Assembly (NCBI RefSeq): GCF_002356335.1 | Contig: NZ_AP018165.1 | Span: forward strand, 620,001-684,000 | Length of the DNA: 64,000 bases | Source of the DNA: [Mycobacterium] stephanolepidis | Lineage (GTDB): Bacteria > Actinomycetota > Actinomycetes > Mycobacteriales > Mycobacteriaceae | Direction: 5' to 3' | Shown: positions 34,254 to 46,060 of the stretch, one piece after another | How the letters are laid out: each line of letters opens with the position of its first letter | How positions within the stretch are numbered: position 1 is the first letter of the stretch | The notes under the pieces: generated by a model | Told to the model about the DNA's origin: nothing | Databases searched by the model: none | Seen by the model: the letters and a program-made list of their open reading frames with translations, nothing else | Made by a program: the position numbers and the translations under genes

Positions 34254-35061
34254 AGCGCAGGTTGGCGATGATGTGCCGGCCTAGGTCCGGATCGCCGTCG
34301 AGGGTGAATCCGTCGCGGTTCGCGCTGGCTCGCCCACCCAGATGACGGGCGAACTCGCAGGTGTCGGCGGTGAGCGTCACGTGCGGCGCGCTAGAGAGGG
34401 CCGAGACGATGCGAGCCCGGTCGGGGATTTCGATATCAATGTTCTGCGCGCCAATTCCGGTGAGCACGAAACGTATCCGGCTGCCCTGGGGTGCACCCGC
34501 TCGTTTTCCGATCAGGAACGGCAGCGCGTTGATCAGCTCGGTAAGGGCCGGTGTCGCCGCCACCGGGTCGGCCGGTGCGGGTAGTCCGAGGCTGTCACGC
34601 ACATCCAATTCGTGCATCCAACAGTCGAAATCGCGGATCTGCATGAACCGGCCGTAGCTTTCCGGCCCCACCGGTGTCGACGTCTCAGCGTTGAACTGCT
34701 CCTGGGACAGGCCCTCCAGGATGGCAAGGCGTGCGCTGGTCACACTGCGTAAGTCGTTCAGCACCGCCACGGGCGGCAGCTTGCGGTAGTAGGTCAGCCA
34801 CCGTTCGTTGAGAACGCCGACGGGATTGTGCACGTGTGGGAGATTGGCGACGGCCTCATCGGTGCTTGGGATCGGGTCTCCCGACAGCAGGCGTTCGGTA
34901 CCCACCACGTGCGCGATGACATCCTTGACCGTCCACCCCGGCAGCACCGACGGAGCGGCCCACTGCTCGTCTGTCAAGGCGGCGCCGAGTTCGTCCAACG
35001 CGGTCCACTCCGCGGCCAGAGCGGCGACGACGGGATTCTTGGCGACGATCGTGACGGTCAT
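34243..35061 (-). CDS. Maleylpyruvate isomerase-family (DinB-like) protein
   Basis: A 272-residue member of the mycothiol-dependent MDMPI/DinB group. The N-terminal four-helix domain has [17 protein letters not shown], whose His is a metal ligand, and [10 protein letters not shown] with a second His and Glu. A C-terminal sterol-carrier-like beta domain ([48 protein letters not shown]) follows. Such proteins use mycothiol or serve as transferases and detoxification enzymes; the specific reaction is not evident. It is convergent with the aminopeptidase gene. Confidence 0.82.
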   Translation of the reverse strand: MTVTIVAKNPVVAALAAEWTALDELGAALTDEQWAAPSVLPGWTVKDVIAHVVGTERLLSGDPIPSTDEAVANLPHVHNPVGVLNERWLTYYRKLPPVAVLNDLRSVTSARLAILEGLSQEQFNAETSTPVGPESYGRFMQIRDFDCWMHELDVRDSLGLPAPADPVAATPALTELINALPFLIGKRAGAPQGSRIRFVLTGIGAQNIDIEIPDRARIVSALSSAPHVTLTADTCEFARHLGGRASANRDGFTLDGDPDLGRHIIANLRFTM

Positions 35062-35168
35062 GGCCCGAGCCTACGAGAGCCGATGGGCGCTCGAGCGATG
35101 AATTTCATCGATTGTGTCGGTCCGTCTCTCTAGAGTTGTTCCATCGGGGATTTCGAGAAAGGAATCTC

Positions 35169-35570
35169 ATGTCCGTCACATCCACCTTCAGTGAGAAATC
35201 GACACCGGAGAAGATCGGTATCGCGCTGAGCGGCATCATCCTGTTGTTCCTGTTGGGTGATGCGTTACCCAAGATCTTTGGTGCTGAGTTCGCCCAGAAG
35301 GCGACCGAGCAGCTGGGTTTCGCGCCGTATCAGACCGCGCTCATTGGCTGGGTGCTCTTGGCGTGCACCATCGTGTGGGCCATTCCGCGTACCGCGGTGC
35401 TCGGCGCCGTGGGGTTGACAGCCTACCTAGGGGGCGCGGTCACGATCGACATGCACGAGGAAGTCTGGTTCGCCGTGGTGTTCGCGGTCGGCTTTGGACT
35501 GCTGATCTGGGCGGCGATGATTCTGCGCAGGCGCGAGCTGTTGCGGGTGTTGATCGGCGCAGATCACTAG
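35169..35570 (+). CDS. DoxX-like small membrane protein
   Basis: A 133-residue protein with four hydrophobic helices: IGIALSGIILLFLLGDALP, ALIGWVLLACTIVWAIP, AVLGAVGLTAYLGGAVTI and VVFAVGFGLLIWAAMIL. The Asp/Pro/Lys in the first helix and the Gly-Trp start of the second fit DoxX-like family PF13564. ATG 35169 has a ribosome site AAGGAA at 35159-35164. It overlaps the convergent lipoprotein gene by four bases. Function unknown. Confidence 0.8.
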   Translation: MSVTSTFSEKSTPEKIGIALSGIILLFLLGDALPKIFGAEFAQKATEQLGFAPYQTALIGWVLLACTIVWAIPRTAVLGAVGLTAYLGGAVTIDMHEEVWFAVVFAVGFGLLIWAAMILRRRELLRVLIGADH

Positions 35571-36604
35571 GAGCAGGTCTCGAACCACTGGCGAAGCTCG
35601 TTCTGCAACGGGGATCCGGTATCGAACTCTGGTGAGCAGCCGCCGACAACGACCGTCAGTGTGTTCTTGCCGTATGTCGCCTCATACTTGACCCGATGCT
35701 CATACGCCTTGAGCAGCATCAGCTGGCTCAGCGCTGCGCTTCGCCAGCTGGTCTCGCCGGTGCCCGGGAGCGTGACGGCAACCAATGACTTCTCGTCGCT
35801 GGTCCCCGAGTCCCTGACGAGGTTCATCCTCGCCGGGGCAATGGCAGAGAGCGCTTCCCAGAGACCGAACTCGGCGTCGGTGGGTAATCCCCGGGAGGTA
35901 CCGAGTTCCAGATCGTTCACGTGTTCCGGTGTCTGTGGTCCGGCGGCGGTCCATGCTGCCTCGCGCAGGCCCGGGAAGTCCGTGGCGACGCGACGGAAGA
36001 GGGACGAGAAGTCTTGCACGCGAGCTTGTCTCGGCTTCCCATCGGCCCATGGGTCTAACGCCACCGTGATCTGCTTGCGCGACTGACCCCTCATATGGCT
36101 GGAGTTCACGCGGATGTCGTTTCCGTAGTGCCCCCGGATGAGCGCCTGCCACTCTTGCCAGTTGGGCACGGGTTCGGCACTTTCCATGTCGGTGGTCTCG
36201 GAGATCCCACCGCAGTAACGGTCCGGCCGAGCGACGGTGGACGGGCAGTCGTTGATGGTCAGCCGGACGTTGACATGTGCATGGCCGGCTCCGGCCTTCT
36301 CCACCTGACGAGTGAAAACCTCCCAGATTGCAGTGAGCTGTTCTGGTGTGATCTCAGGCCGGACGTTTGCGTCCAGGTGCACCGTGAATGTGTCGTACCA
36401 GCCGATTGAGAAGCTGTGAGTGGTGCTCTCCACGCCGGGCAGGCCGTTGATCGCTTGAGCGATCGAGCCAGACGGGTCGGACTGACCTGCCGCGCAGCCG
36501 CCGGCGGCCAGCAGAGATGAACCCGTCAGGAACCCAACTGCGACCAGCAAAGCTGCACGGAGCACTTTCCAAGTATGACGGGCCTGGTCGGAAAGCGTGG
36601 ACAA
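35567..36604 (-). CDS. Probable lipoprotein of unknown function
   Basis: A 345-residue exported protein. The N-terminus has a basic segment, a hydrophobic stretch (VLRAALLVAVGFLTGSSLLA) and a lipobox-like AAGGC around residue 37, so lipidation at that Cys is likely. The mature part contains several Cys (INDCPS, RYCGGI, VGGCSPEF and the final TCS) that could pair. I do not recognise a domain. GTG 36604 is the longest start; GTG 36565 would give a shorter, more typical signal peptide. It is divergent from purL across a 122-base gap. Confidence 0.72.
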   Translation of the reverse strand: MSTLSDQARHTWKVLRAALLVAVGFLTGSSLLAAGGCAAGQSDPSGSIAQAINGLPGVESTTHSFSIGWYDTFTVHLDANVRPEITPEQLTAIWEVFTRQVEKAGAGHAHVNVRLTINDCPSTVARPDRYCGGISETTDMESAEPVPNWQEWQALIRGHYGNDIRVNSSHMRGQSRKQITVALDPWADGKPRQARVQDFSSLFRRVATDFPGLREAAWTAAGPQTPEHVNDLELGTSRGLPTDAEFGLWEALSAIAPARMNLVRDSGTSDEKSLVAVTLPGTGETSWRSAALSQLMLLKAYEHRVKYEATYGKNTLTVVVGGCSPEFDTGSPLQNELRQWFETCS

Positions 36605-36714
36605 CTACGCGCTCTGTGCATCATCGCGAATCAGACCAGGGTGATCCCACCGGTCGATATCGCCGCTCCGTACGGCCAGCATGGCGCGTAGCGAGGGCAA
36701 GTCGGGTTCGACGT

Positions 36715-36720
36715 TAGAAT
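36715..36720 (+). promoter_or_regulatory. -10 box of a leaderless purL promoter
   Basis: TAGAAT fits TAnnnT well and ends six bases before the purL GTG at 36727. No ribosome site is visible between box and start. Confidence 0.6.
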
Positions 36721-36726
36721 CTGTTC

Positions 36727-39008
<2,282 letters not shown>

Positions 39009-39012
<4 letters not shown>

Positions 39013-40811
39013 GCGAGACTCCTGGAGTCCCGGTCACGACGAGCACCGTCGATCCCGATGATTGGATCGGCCGCAGTTGGCTGGCTTTCCAGGAGTTAGA
39101 GGAGCATCTCGAGAGTCGGCACCCCTTGGTGGCCTGGGCGTGGAACCTGTTGCGCCTGGACTTCTGTGGAATCGCCTTCGGCGCACTGTTCTTCTGCTTG
39201 TCGCTTACCCCGTCGCTGATGCCGCGTACCTGGCTGTTCCAGGGTCTGATCGGCGGAGCCACCGCGGCCATCGGCTACGGCATCGGTGTCGCGCTCTCCA
39301 AACTGGTGCTGCGTTTCTGGCTTCGCCACCAGAAATGGTGGCCGCTGCGTGACCGGGTGATGGTGACCGCCAAGCTCGGGGTGGTGCTGCTCTCGGCGGT
39401 GTGCTCGCTGGCGATGATCGTGCCGGCCGCCCGCTGGCAACGTCAGATCGCGGCGCTTATGGAGACTCAGGGGCCGACAACGATTGAGTATTCAAAATCG
39501 TTCCTCGTCTCGATTGCCGTTGGCGCACTGTTTATCTCGGTGGCACGAATCTTGCGTGACCTGGTTCGGCTGCTGGCCCGGTTCCTCATCCGGCGGCTGC
39601 GTCTGAGTCAGGAGGTGTCACTTCTCATCGGTACCGCCATTGTCGCGGTGCTCACCATCATGTTGTTCAACGGCGTGCTGGTGCGCGGCTTCTTCTCTGC
39701 CGCCAATGCCTCATTCGGTCCGCATAACGACACCACCCGGGCCGGGGTGGAACAGCCCACGCAGCCGGAGCGTTCCGGAAGTCCGGCGTCGCTTGCCTCC
39801 TGGGAAAGCCTCGGCTACGAGGGGCGCAACTTCGTCTCCGGTGGATTACATGCCGACGAGCTGACCAAGGTGAACGGTCGCCACGCCAAGGAACCCATCA
39901 GGGTGTACGCGGGCCTGGAAACCGCCGACACCGCCGAGGAGCGCGCCGACATCCTGGTGCGGGAACTGGAGCGCACCAAGGCTTTCGAGCGCAAGGCGCT
40001 GATCATCGTCCCGACCACCGGAACCGGATGGGTGACGCCGGCCGCCGCGCGCGGTGTCGAGCTCATGTACAACGGCGACACCGCGATCGTGGCCACCCAG
40101 TACTCGTTCCTGCCGAGCTGGATCTCGTTCCTGGCAGACAAGAAGAAGGCGCTGGCCTCGGGCAGGCTGTTGGTCGATACCGTTCAGAAGCGGTGGGCGC
40201 AGCAGCCGCAGGGGCATCGCCCCAAGCTGCTCATCTACGGCGAGAGCCTGGGATCTTTCGCGGGACAAGGCGCATTCGACGGCCTCGGCGACATCCGCGC
40301 GGCCGGCGTCGACGGTGTGTTGTGGACCGGTCCGCCGAACTTCAGCCAGATCTGGAATGAGCTGGTGTCCAAGCGTGACCGGGGCACGTTGGAAGCGCTC
40401 CCGGTCTACGACAGCGGATTCACGGCGCGTTTCGCGATAGGCCCCGATATCGACGCCCTCGCCAGACCTCCATGGCAGAGCCCTCGGGTGCTCTTCGTGC
40501 AGCATCCGTCAGATCCGGTGACCTGGTGGTCCACGGATCTGCTTTTCAGCCAACCGGATTGGCTCAAGGAAGCACCGGTGGGTGACCGGTCTGTCGCCAT
40601 GCGCTGGTATCCCATCGTCACCTTCTGGCAGGTGGCCGCAGACCTGGCCAATGCCGTGTCCGTACCCGATGGGCACGGACACAACTACGGCATCTCGTCG
40701 GTGAACGGCTGGGCGGCGATCGCCCCGCCCGACGGCTGGACCCCCCAGGACACCGAACGCATCCGGAAGGCTCTGGACGACACCGCGTCGCTCGACGGCC
40801 CCGACACGTGA
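39009..40811 (+). CDS. Membrane-anchored alpha/beta hydrolase (PF10081 type)
   Basis: A 600-residue protein. The N-terminal half has about five membrane helices (from about residue 53 to 225, with [17 protein letters not shown] as the conserved start). The C-terminal half is a hydrolase domain with [19 protein letters not shown], the nucleophile Ser in [14 protein letters not shown], the acid region [14 protein letters not shown] and a His in [13 protein letters not shown]. Homologues occur widely in mycobacteria as alpha/beta-hydrolase family proteins of unknown substrate. It overlaps purL upstream and a CPBP protease gene downstream by four bases each, so it is in the purL operon. Confidence 0.85.
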
Positions 40812-41452
40812 CCGCTCGCGTCAGGGTGCTCATCCTGGCCGCGGCGCTCGTGGCTTGGCCGACGGTCCTGGAGCGGTTCCCGCAACGTTGGCGTCCGCTG
40901 ATCGGGGCGGGCGCCAGCTCGGCACTCGCGGCCGTCGCGGGTATCCCGCTGGGGCTTCGACAACCTCAGCTGGCGGCCGGGTTGCGGCTCGGTGGCGTGT
41001 CCGCAGCGGTGGTGGCCGCCGTCGTCGGTGCCTCTCCGGCACTGAAACCGGTGCGCACATCCATGCGGGAACGGGACATCGGCCTGCATCCGGCGGCCTG
41101 GCTGGGTCTGCACATTCCGGTGGGTACGGTGTGGTCGGAGGAACTCGCATTCCGCGGGGTGCTGCATCCTGTGGCCGTCGAGGCGTTCGGCCGCGGGCTG
41201 GGTGGTGTGGCCCAGGCGATGGCCTTCGGGCTGGCCCATATCCGGCCCGCTCGCGCCGCAGGCGATTCCGTCCTGGGAACGGTGCTGGTCACGGGCATGT
41301 TCGGCTGGATGTTGGGTTGGCTACGCGAGCGATCGGGGAGCATGGTGGCACCAATGCTCACCCATCTGGCGCTCAATGAGGCGGGCGCGGTAGCAACCCT
41401 GTGCGTTTCGCGGCCGAATGTCGAGTTGGGGCGAGAAAGTGCGAGCAACTGA
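40808..41452 (+). CDS. CPBP-family intramembrane metalloprotease homologue (Rv0804-like)
   Basis: A 214-residue membrane protein. The CPBP (CAAX protease/bacteriocin-processing) motifs are present: EELAFRGVLHP (EExxxR), FGLAHIRPA with the ligand His, and THLALNEAGA with a last His. It has about six hydrophobic segments. GTG 40808 overlaps the upstream hydrolase gene. The last 14 residues or so (from SRPNVELGRE) and the stop codon are supplied by palindromic element B, so the natural end has been replaced or extended by the repeat. Function unknown. Confidence 0.8.
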   Translation: MTARVRVLILAAALVAWPTVLERFPQRWRPLIGAGASSALAAVAGIPLGLRQPQLAAGLRLGGVSAAVVAAVVGASPALKPVRTSMRERDIGLHPAAWLGLHIPVGTVWSEELAFRGVLHPVAVEAFGRGLGGVAQAMAFGLAHIRPARAAGDSVLGTVLVTGMFGWMLGWLRERSGSMVAPMLTHLALNEAGAVATLCVSRPNVELGRESASN

Positions 41453-41475
41453 TACCAAAAGTCGACATTCGACGG
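41411..41475. repeat. Intergenic palindromic element B overlapping a gene end
   Basis: The left arm (41411-41430, core CCGAATGTCGAGTT) and right arm (41455-41475, core AAAAGTCGACATTCG) are largely complementary. The right arm matches that of element A base for base over AAAAGTCGACATTCG, and the loop has GAGAAAGTGCGAG, close to the loop core of A and the arm of C. The left arm and loop are read as the C-terminus and stop codon of the CPBP gene. It may terminate the purL operon. Confidence 0.7.
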
Positions 41476-41487
41476 AATACTGCACAG

Positions 41488-42090
41488 ATGGTCTCGAACT
41501 GGATGAGCAGGGCCGGTGCAGTGCTGGCCGGTATGGCAGTGGCCGTAGGAGTGGCGCTGGCCGCACCAGCAGGCGCCGAGCCCGGAGCGGGCGCGTCGTT
41601 ACCCGTGTTCGTTCCCTACCCGTCGGACTGGTCACCGAACACCTCGGTGTTCCCGTACAACATGTGGCAGAACCGGGCGAGCGATGAGCAGTTCACGGCG
41701 CTACGTGATTCCTGTCAGTGGTTCAACGCGCAGTACGGCACCTTGATGGGGTCGGTGTACGGATTCCAGAACTACCTACGTGATCACCACGACGTCTGGG
41801 CGGCCTCGGGTTCGGACACTGTCGGCAACGTGGTGACCGCCAACCTCGACCAGTCCGCGGCGTTCCTGGATCCTCGGGTGCACGCCCTGTACATCACCAA
41901 CTACCCGGATCAGAGCCAGTACTCGCCGCTCTACAACGGTGACTCGTTCTATCACCTGTGGTTCCAGTTCACTCAGATCAGCGACAAGATCAAGCAGCAG
42001 TTGCCATCCGGAGTGATCAACGCCAACATCGCCACGGCCAATGTTTACGGCAACACCATTCGTGACTCGGGAATCTGTGACGGGGCGTAG
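41488..42090 (+). CDS. Secreted protein of unknown function
   Basis: A 200-residue exported protein. The signal peptide runs MVSNWMSRAGAVLAGMAVAV into a hydrophobic core with likely cleavage at APAGA. The mature part is rich in Tyr, Trp, Asn and Gln (VFVPYPSDWSPN, YNMWQNRASDEQ, YNGDSFYHLWFQF) with a Cys in DSCQWFN and another in the final GICDGA that could form a disulphide. I recognise no domain; small secreted proteins of this composition are common in mycobacteria. It starts 13 bases after element B. ATG 41503 is an alternative start. Confidence 0.7.
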   Translation: MVSNWMSRAGAVLAGMAVAVGVALAAPAGAEPGAGASLPVFVPYPSDWSPNTSVFPYNMWQNRASDEQFTALRDSCQWFNAQYGTLMGSVYGFQNYLRDHHDVWAASGSDTVGNVVTANLDQSAAFLDPRVHALYITNYPDQSQYSPLYNGDSFYHLWFQFTQISDKIKQQLPSGVINANIATANVYGNTIRDSGICDGA

Positions 42091-42134
42091 GTTCCCCGGA
42101 CGGGCTCCGGCGCTCCACGGATAGGCTGGCGAAC

Positions 42135-42521
42135 ATGCCAGCTCGCCCGCCGGACGCTTCCTCGACGCGGGCGGCTGTGCTCGCGGTCGCGGACTGGTTG
42201 CGTGACGCGCAGGCGCCCGAGCCGCAACGTGCGGCACTCGCCGACGCCGTCCGATTCACCGCCCGAACTCTCTCAGCCGATGCTCCCGGAGCGTCGGTAG
42301 AAGTACGGGTACCGCCCTTCGTTGCGGTGCAATGCATCTCGGGTCCACGTCATACCCGCGGTACTCCGCCCAACGTGGTGGAGACCACCCCGCGTACCTG
42401 GCTGCTGTTGGCGACGGGTCTGCTGACGTTGGACAGAGCCATCGTCGATCGCACCGTCACCGTGTCCGGATCACGTGCCGCCGAGATCGCCGACTGGCTG
42501 CCATTGGTGCCGCTCGGCTAG
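42135..42521 (+). CDS. Sterol-carrier-like family protein (Rv0807-like)
   Basis: A 128-residue protein. An N-terminal helix pair is followed by a beta region VEVRVPPFVAVQC, a Gly/Arg-rich segment and TPRTWLLLATGLLTLDRAIV with the closing VTVSGSRAAEIADWLP. This is the mycobacterial sterol-carrier family gene that precedes purF, the position of Rv0807. ATG 42135 lies seven bases after TAGGCT, so the message may be leaderless. Role unknown; a lipid-binding or regulatory function is suggested by the fold only. Confidence 0.78.
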   Translation: MPARPPDASSTRAAVLAVADWLRDAQAPEPQRAALADAVRFTARTLSADAPGASVEVRVPPFVAVQCISGPRHTRGTPPNVVETTPRTWLLLATGLLTLDRAIVDRTVTVSGSRAAEIADWLPLVPLG

Positions 42522-42657
42522 CTGGACGTCTTGGGAACTCGTCTCTCTGGGCGCCACGGTAAGGGCTCGCAGTGGCCTCGATCACGTCCGTGACGGTATC
42601 GACGGGCACTTTTGCCGGGCGCGGCCTGCCGATTCAGCGTTCAGCTACCTTCACCCG

Positions 42658-42663
42658 TAGACT
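42658..42663 (+). promoter_or_regulatory. -10 box of the purF promoter
   Basis: TAGACT fits TAnnnT and is the same hexamer as at purB, but here it stands 37 bases before the chosen GTG, and an AGGGAG ribosome site lies between. purF therefore appears to have a short leader, unlike the other pur genes in the window. Confidence 0.45.
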
Positions 42664-42700
42664 GATGTGGTCACCCACCCCCCACCAGGGAGCAGCCATA

Positions 42701-44215
42701 GTGACCGCACAGCCGATTGAGTTGGAAAACGACCCTCGTGAAGAATGCGGCGTATTCGGGGTCTGGGCACCCGGCGAAGAAGTAGCAAAACTCACCTATT
42801 ACGGCCTGTACGCGCTGCAGCACCGCGGCCAGGAGGCCGCCGGTATCGCTGTCGCCGATGGCTCTCAGGTGGTTGTGTTCAAGGATCTCGGGCTGGTCAG
42901 TCAGGTGTTCGACGAGCAGACACTCGCCGCCATGCTTGGACATGTGGCGATCGGGCACTGCCGTTACTCCACCACCGGCTCGGTGACCTGGGAGAACGCT
43001 CAACCCGTGTTCCGGACGACTGCTGCGGGCACCGGGGTGGCGTTGGGACACAACGGCAACCTGGTCAATACCGCCGAGCTCACCGAACGGGCACGCGACG
43101 CGGGGCTTATCAACCCGAAGACTCCGGGTATGGCCACGACCGACTCGGACATCATGGGCGCACTGCTGGCGCACGGCGCCGCCGATACCACCATCGAGCA
43201 AGCAGCGATGTCGCTGCTGCCCACCGTCCGCGGCGCGTTCTGCCTGGTATTCATGGATGAGAACACGCTGTACGCGGCGCGCGACCCGCACGGGGTCAGG
43301 CCACTGTGCCTGGGCCGCCTCGACACCGGGTGGGTGGTCGCCTCGGAGACCGCAGCCCTGGACATCGTGGGCGCCTCCTTTGTGCGGGATATCGAGCCCG
43401 GCGAGCTGCTTGCCATTGACGCCGACGGCGTCCGCTCCAGCCGATTCGCCAACGCGACACCCAAGACCTGTGTCTTCGAGTACGTGTACCTGGCCAGGCC
43501 CGACAGCATGCTGGACGGGCGCTCCGTGCACTCGACCCGCGTCGAGATCGGGCGTCGGCTTGCCGCCGAACACTCCGTAGATGCCGACTTGGTGATCGGT
43601 GTTCCCGAGTCCGGGATTCCGGCGGCCGTCGGGTATGCGCAAGGCTCGGGCATCCCGTATGGGCAGGGATTGATGAAGAACGCCTACGTGGGCCGCACCT
43701 TCATCCAGCCGTCGCAGACCATCCGCCAGCTCGGTATCCGCTTGAAGCTCAATCCTCTTCGCGAGGTCATCCGAGGCAAGCGGCTTGTGGTGGTAGACGA
43801 TTCGATCGTTCGTGGCAACACCCAACGGGCGTTGGTGCGGATGTTGCGCGAGGCCGGGGCGGCCGAGGTGCACGTGCGCATTGCGTCGCCGCCGGTGCGC
43901 TGGCCCTGCTTCTATGGCATCGACTTCGCTTCTCCCGCAGAACTCATCGCCAACGCGGTGGAGTCGGACGACGAGATGTTCGATGGTGTTCGCACCGCGA
44001 TCGGTGCCGATAGCCTTGGATACATCTCGGCCGAAGGAATGGTCGCGGCGACCCAGGAACCCCGGTCGCGGTTGTGCTGTGCATGTTTCGACGGTCACTA
44101 CCCGATCGAGCTCCCGAAGGAAACGGCGCTCGGCAAGAATGTGGTCGAAAACATGCTCGCCGCGACCGCGCGGGAGACATCAAACGACAGTGCGGATTCC
44201 GTTCAAGCGCACTAA
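42701..44215 (+). CDS. purF: Amidophosphoribosyltransferase PurF
   Basis: A 504-residue enzyme for the first committed purine step, making phosphoribosylamine from PRPP and glutamine. The mature catalytic Cys is C16 in REECGVFGVW, preceded by a short propeptide that is removed. The glutaminase domain has IGHCRYSTTG and LGHNGNLVN; the PRPP-binding loop is VVVDDSIVRGNTQ. Cys residues in PCFYGIDF and LCCACFDGHY are placed as in the Fe-S-containing Bacillus-type enzyme. GTG 42701 is chosen because AGGGAG is 8-9 bases upstream and the mature Cys then follows a propeptide of normal length. The 3' end overlaps a convergent gene by four bases. Confidence 0.96.
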   Translation: MTAQPIELENDPREECGVFGVWAPGEEVAKLTYYGLYALQHRGQEAAGIAVADGSQVVVFKDLGLVSQVFDEQTLAAMLGHVAIGHCRYSTTGSVTWENAQPVFRTTAAGTGVALGHNGNLVNTAELTERARDAGLINPKTPGMATTDSDIMGALLAHGAADTTIEQAAMSLLPTVRGAFCLVFMDENTLYAARDPHGVRPLCLGRLDTGWVVASETAALDIVGASFVRDIEPGELLAIDADGVRSSRFANATPKTCVFEYVYLARPDSMLDGRSVHSTRVEIGRRLAAEHSVDADLVIGVPESGIPAAVGYAQGSGIPYGQGLMKNAYVGRTFIQPSQTIRQLGIRLKLNPLREVIRGKRLVVVDDSIVRGNTQRALVRMLREAGAAEVHVRIASPPVRWPCFYGIDFASPAELIANAVESDDEMFDGVRTAIGADSLGYISAEGMVAATQEPRSRLCCACFDGHYPIELPKETALGKNVVENMLAATARETSNDSADSVQAH

Positions 44216-44739
44216 GTCTGACGTCCCCGCGGCGGGTACTCTTCGACAACGGTGACGTCGCGAAGCACTTCCGAGCTCGCCTTGATGAGCTCAACCTGAG
44301 TGTCGATCATGCTGTCGAGTGCTGTCATGAACGAATGCTGAAGGTCGCCGGTCAGGATTACCTCGTCGATCAGGACGAACAATTCCGCCACCACTGAAGG
44401 TGTCTGCTCGTAGACGTTGAGCACGACGGTGGCGGTTGCCCCCTGCAGCCCCTGTGACACCACCTGATAACGGCCCCGACGGGCGGCGAGAAGTTGTGTC
44501 GTGTGGGTGATTTCGACGATCACCCATTCGATGGGTGTCATGAGACCGGCGATTCCGGTCTGTGTGGTGAATTCGTCGCCGACGGTGAGATCACTCAGCC
44601 GGCGAGCCCCATCGGTGAAGGCGAACGGCGCGTGATTGCCGGGTTCGATATCGCTGGAGGACGGTAGCTCGAAGCCGGCCACCGAAGAGATTTCCTCAAG
44701 ACTGCGGGAGAACTCGAAACGCCGTTCAGCAGATAGCAA
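44212..44739 (-). CDS. Hypothetical protein, possible polyketide-cyclase/SRPBCC-like fold
   Basis: A 175-residue protein with no family I can name firmly. It has alternating strand-like segments (FTTQTGIAGLM, EWVIVEITHTTQLLAARRG, YQVVSQGLQGATATVVLNVYE) and a C-terminal helix (FMTALDSMIDTQVELIKASSE), which could be an SRPBCC-type cup. TTG 44739 is chosen because GAGGGGGAG stands five bases upstream; longer frames overlap the AraC gene. It is on the same strand as, and just downstream of, the AraC regulator and may be cotranscribed. Confidence 0.55.
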   Translation of the reverse strand: MLSAERRFEFSRSLEEISSVAGFELPSSSDIEPGNHAPFAFTDGARRLSDLTVGDEFTTQTGIAGLMTPIEWVIVEITHTTQLLAARRGRYQVVSQGLQGATATVVLNVYEQTPSVVAELFVLIDEVILTGDLQHSFMTALDSMIDTQVELIKASSEVLRDVTVVEEYPPRGRQT

Positions 44740-44813
44740 ACTCTCCCCCTCGGATCGCGTTGGCCCGAGGTTACGGGATGGAAGGGGAGCGTGCGATGAC
44801 CGAATTGGGCGAA

Positions 44814-45827
44814 TTACTTGACCGAACGCGCACCGTCTCGGTACTGGGCCGGTGACGCACCGGTCCAACGCCGAAAGGCGCGGGTGAAGGCACTCAACTC
44901 CGAAAAGCCAAGGCGGATCGACAGATCGCTGAGAGACTCCGCTCCGCCGTCCAGGCTCCTGATGGCCTCTGCGCGGAGGGTGGCATCCCTGACCTCTCGC
45001 ACCGAGGTGCCGAACTCGCTTCGAAGTGAACGCTGCAGTGCCGAGGGTGTCATATTCAGCGCTGTCGCGATATCGCTGACGGTTGGAATACCTTGTCCAA
45101 CAGTTGATCTGACAATCCGTTCGACACGCTCTGGTAGTTCCTGTCGATAACCGCGGGCGTCGAACCAGATCTGCTCCGGGTGCTCGAGTAGCGAGGTGAT
45201 CTCCTCCTCGGTGCGCAGAATCGGAACATCGAGAAGCTTGGCGTCCAGAATCATTGCGGCCGAACTACTACCGAACTCGATCGGCGCCCGGAGTAAGTTG
45301 CTGCGATCGGATCGTCCGTCGGGGCGGGCTTGAGGAAGGCAGACGCGTTCCAGATGTATCGACCGCATGGTCACCCAGCTCCAGAGCAGGACCACGATGG
45401 CCAGAGTCCATTCCGTCACCGTGGCATCGGGCAGACTGAGCGTCGATACCTCTAACGTCACGGTCGCGAGGTCGGCGGATCTGGTCACTGCCAAGCTAGG
45501 CACCAGCGGCATGGCATCCCGAAAGGCCGCCCAGCGGGCGAAAGCCGCCCCTGCTGTTTCCGATGTCGCGAGGCTGAACATCAGAACCCCGAGCGTCTCG
45601 GGTGGGACCGGCACGGGACTGCTGCCAAACGATAGGTCGCCCGTGCGGGCGAGGATGTCACGTACCAGGGTACGAAACTGCGCAGGGCTCACCTCGGCGG
45701 GCTCGCCGTCGAGGAATCGTGGCGAAATCTGGACATTCGTCAGCATTTTGGCTGCGTTCAGGCCTTGGCGCTGTGCCAATTCCGCCGCCAGGGTGCCCCA
45801 ACGCGGCGGGATCGACAGCTGGTCCAC
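44814..45827 (-). CDS. AraC-family transcriptional regulator (OruR/Arabinose-binding type)
   Basis: A 337-residue regulator. The N-terminal 190 residues form the variable effector domain found in OruR- and MmsR-like AraC proteins. The C-terminal double helix-turn-helix has TVSDIATALNMTPSALQRSL and LSDLSIRLGFSELSAFTRAFRRWTG, ending SPAQYRDG, the AraC signature. GTG 45827 has an excellent ribosome site (AGGAGG, four bases before). It begins the accessory block that separates purF from purM. Targets unknown; no divergent intact gene is adjacent. Confidence 0.87.
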   Translation of the reverse strand: MDQLSIPPRWGTLAAELAQRQGLNAAKMLTNVQISPRFLDGEPAEVSPAQFRTLVRDILARTGDLSFGSSPVPVPPETLGVLMFSLATSETAGAAFARWAAFRDAMPLVPSLAVTRSADLATVTLEVSTLSLPDATVTEWTLAIVVLLWSWVTMRSIHLERVCLPQARPDGRSDRSNLLRAPIEFGSSSAAMILDAKLLDVPILRTEEEITSLLEHPEQIWFDARGYRQELPERVERIVRSTVGQGIPTVSDIATALNMTPSALQRSLRSEFGTSVREVRDATLRAEAIRSLDGGAESLSDLSIRLGFSELSAFTRAFRRWTGASPAQYRDGARSVK

Positions 45828-46060
45828 GTCACCTCCTGATTGAATATCCGAGAGGTGATCTTGGTATAGATTGTTGCCAGTTTCAACTACCCTGACACTG
45901 CGACACGCCAATTACACGCGCGCGCAGGGCCTCTGCCACCTTGGTCAATATGGGCTAATAGTTCGATCCGTTCCCTGACACGGAGGTCGTCGCGATTTCC
46001 CTTCCTGTATCCGTGATTTCGACACGGGTGGTCAAGCCTGGCTCACCCATGTGCGCCGTT

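Noticed and set aside
42671..44098. 475-residue open frame on the minus strand
   Set aside because: Fully antisense to purF, with no motif; a GC-rich shadow frame.
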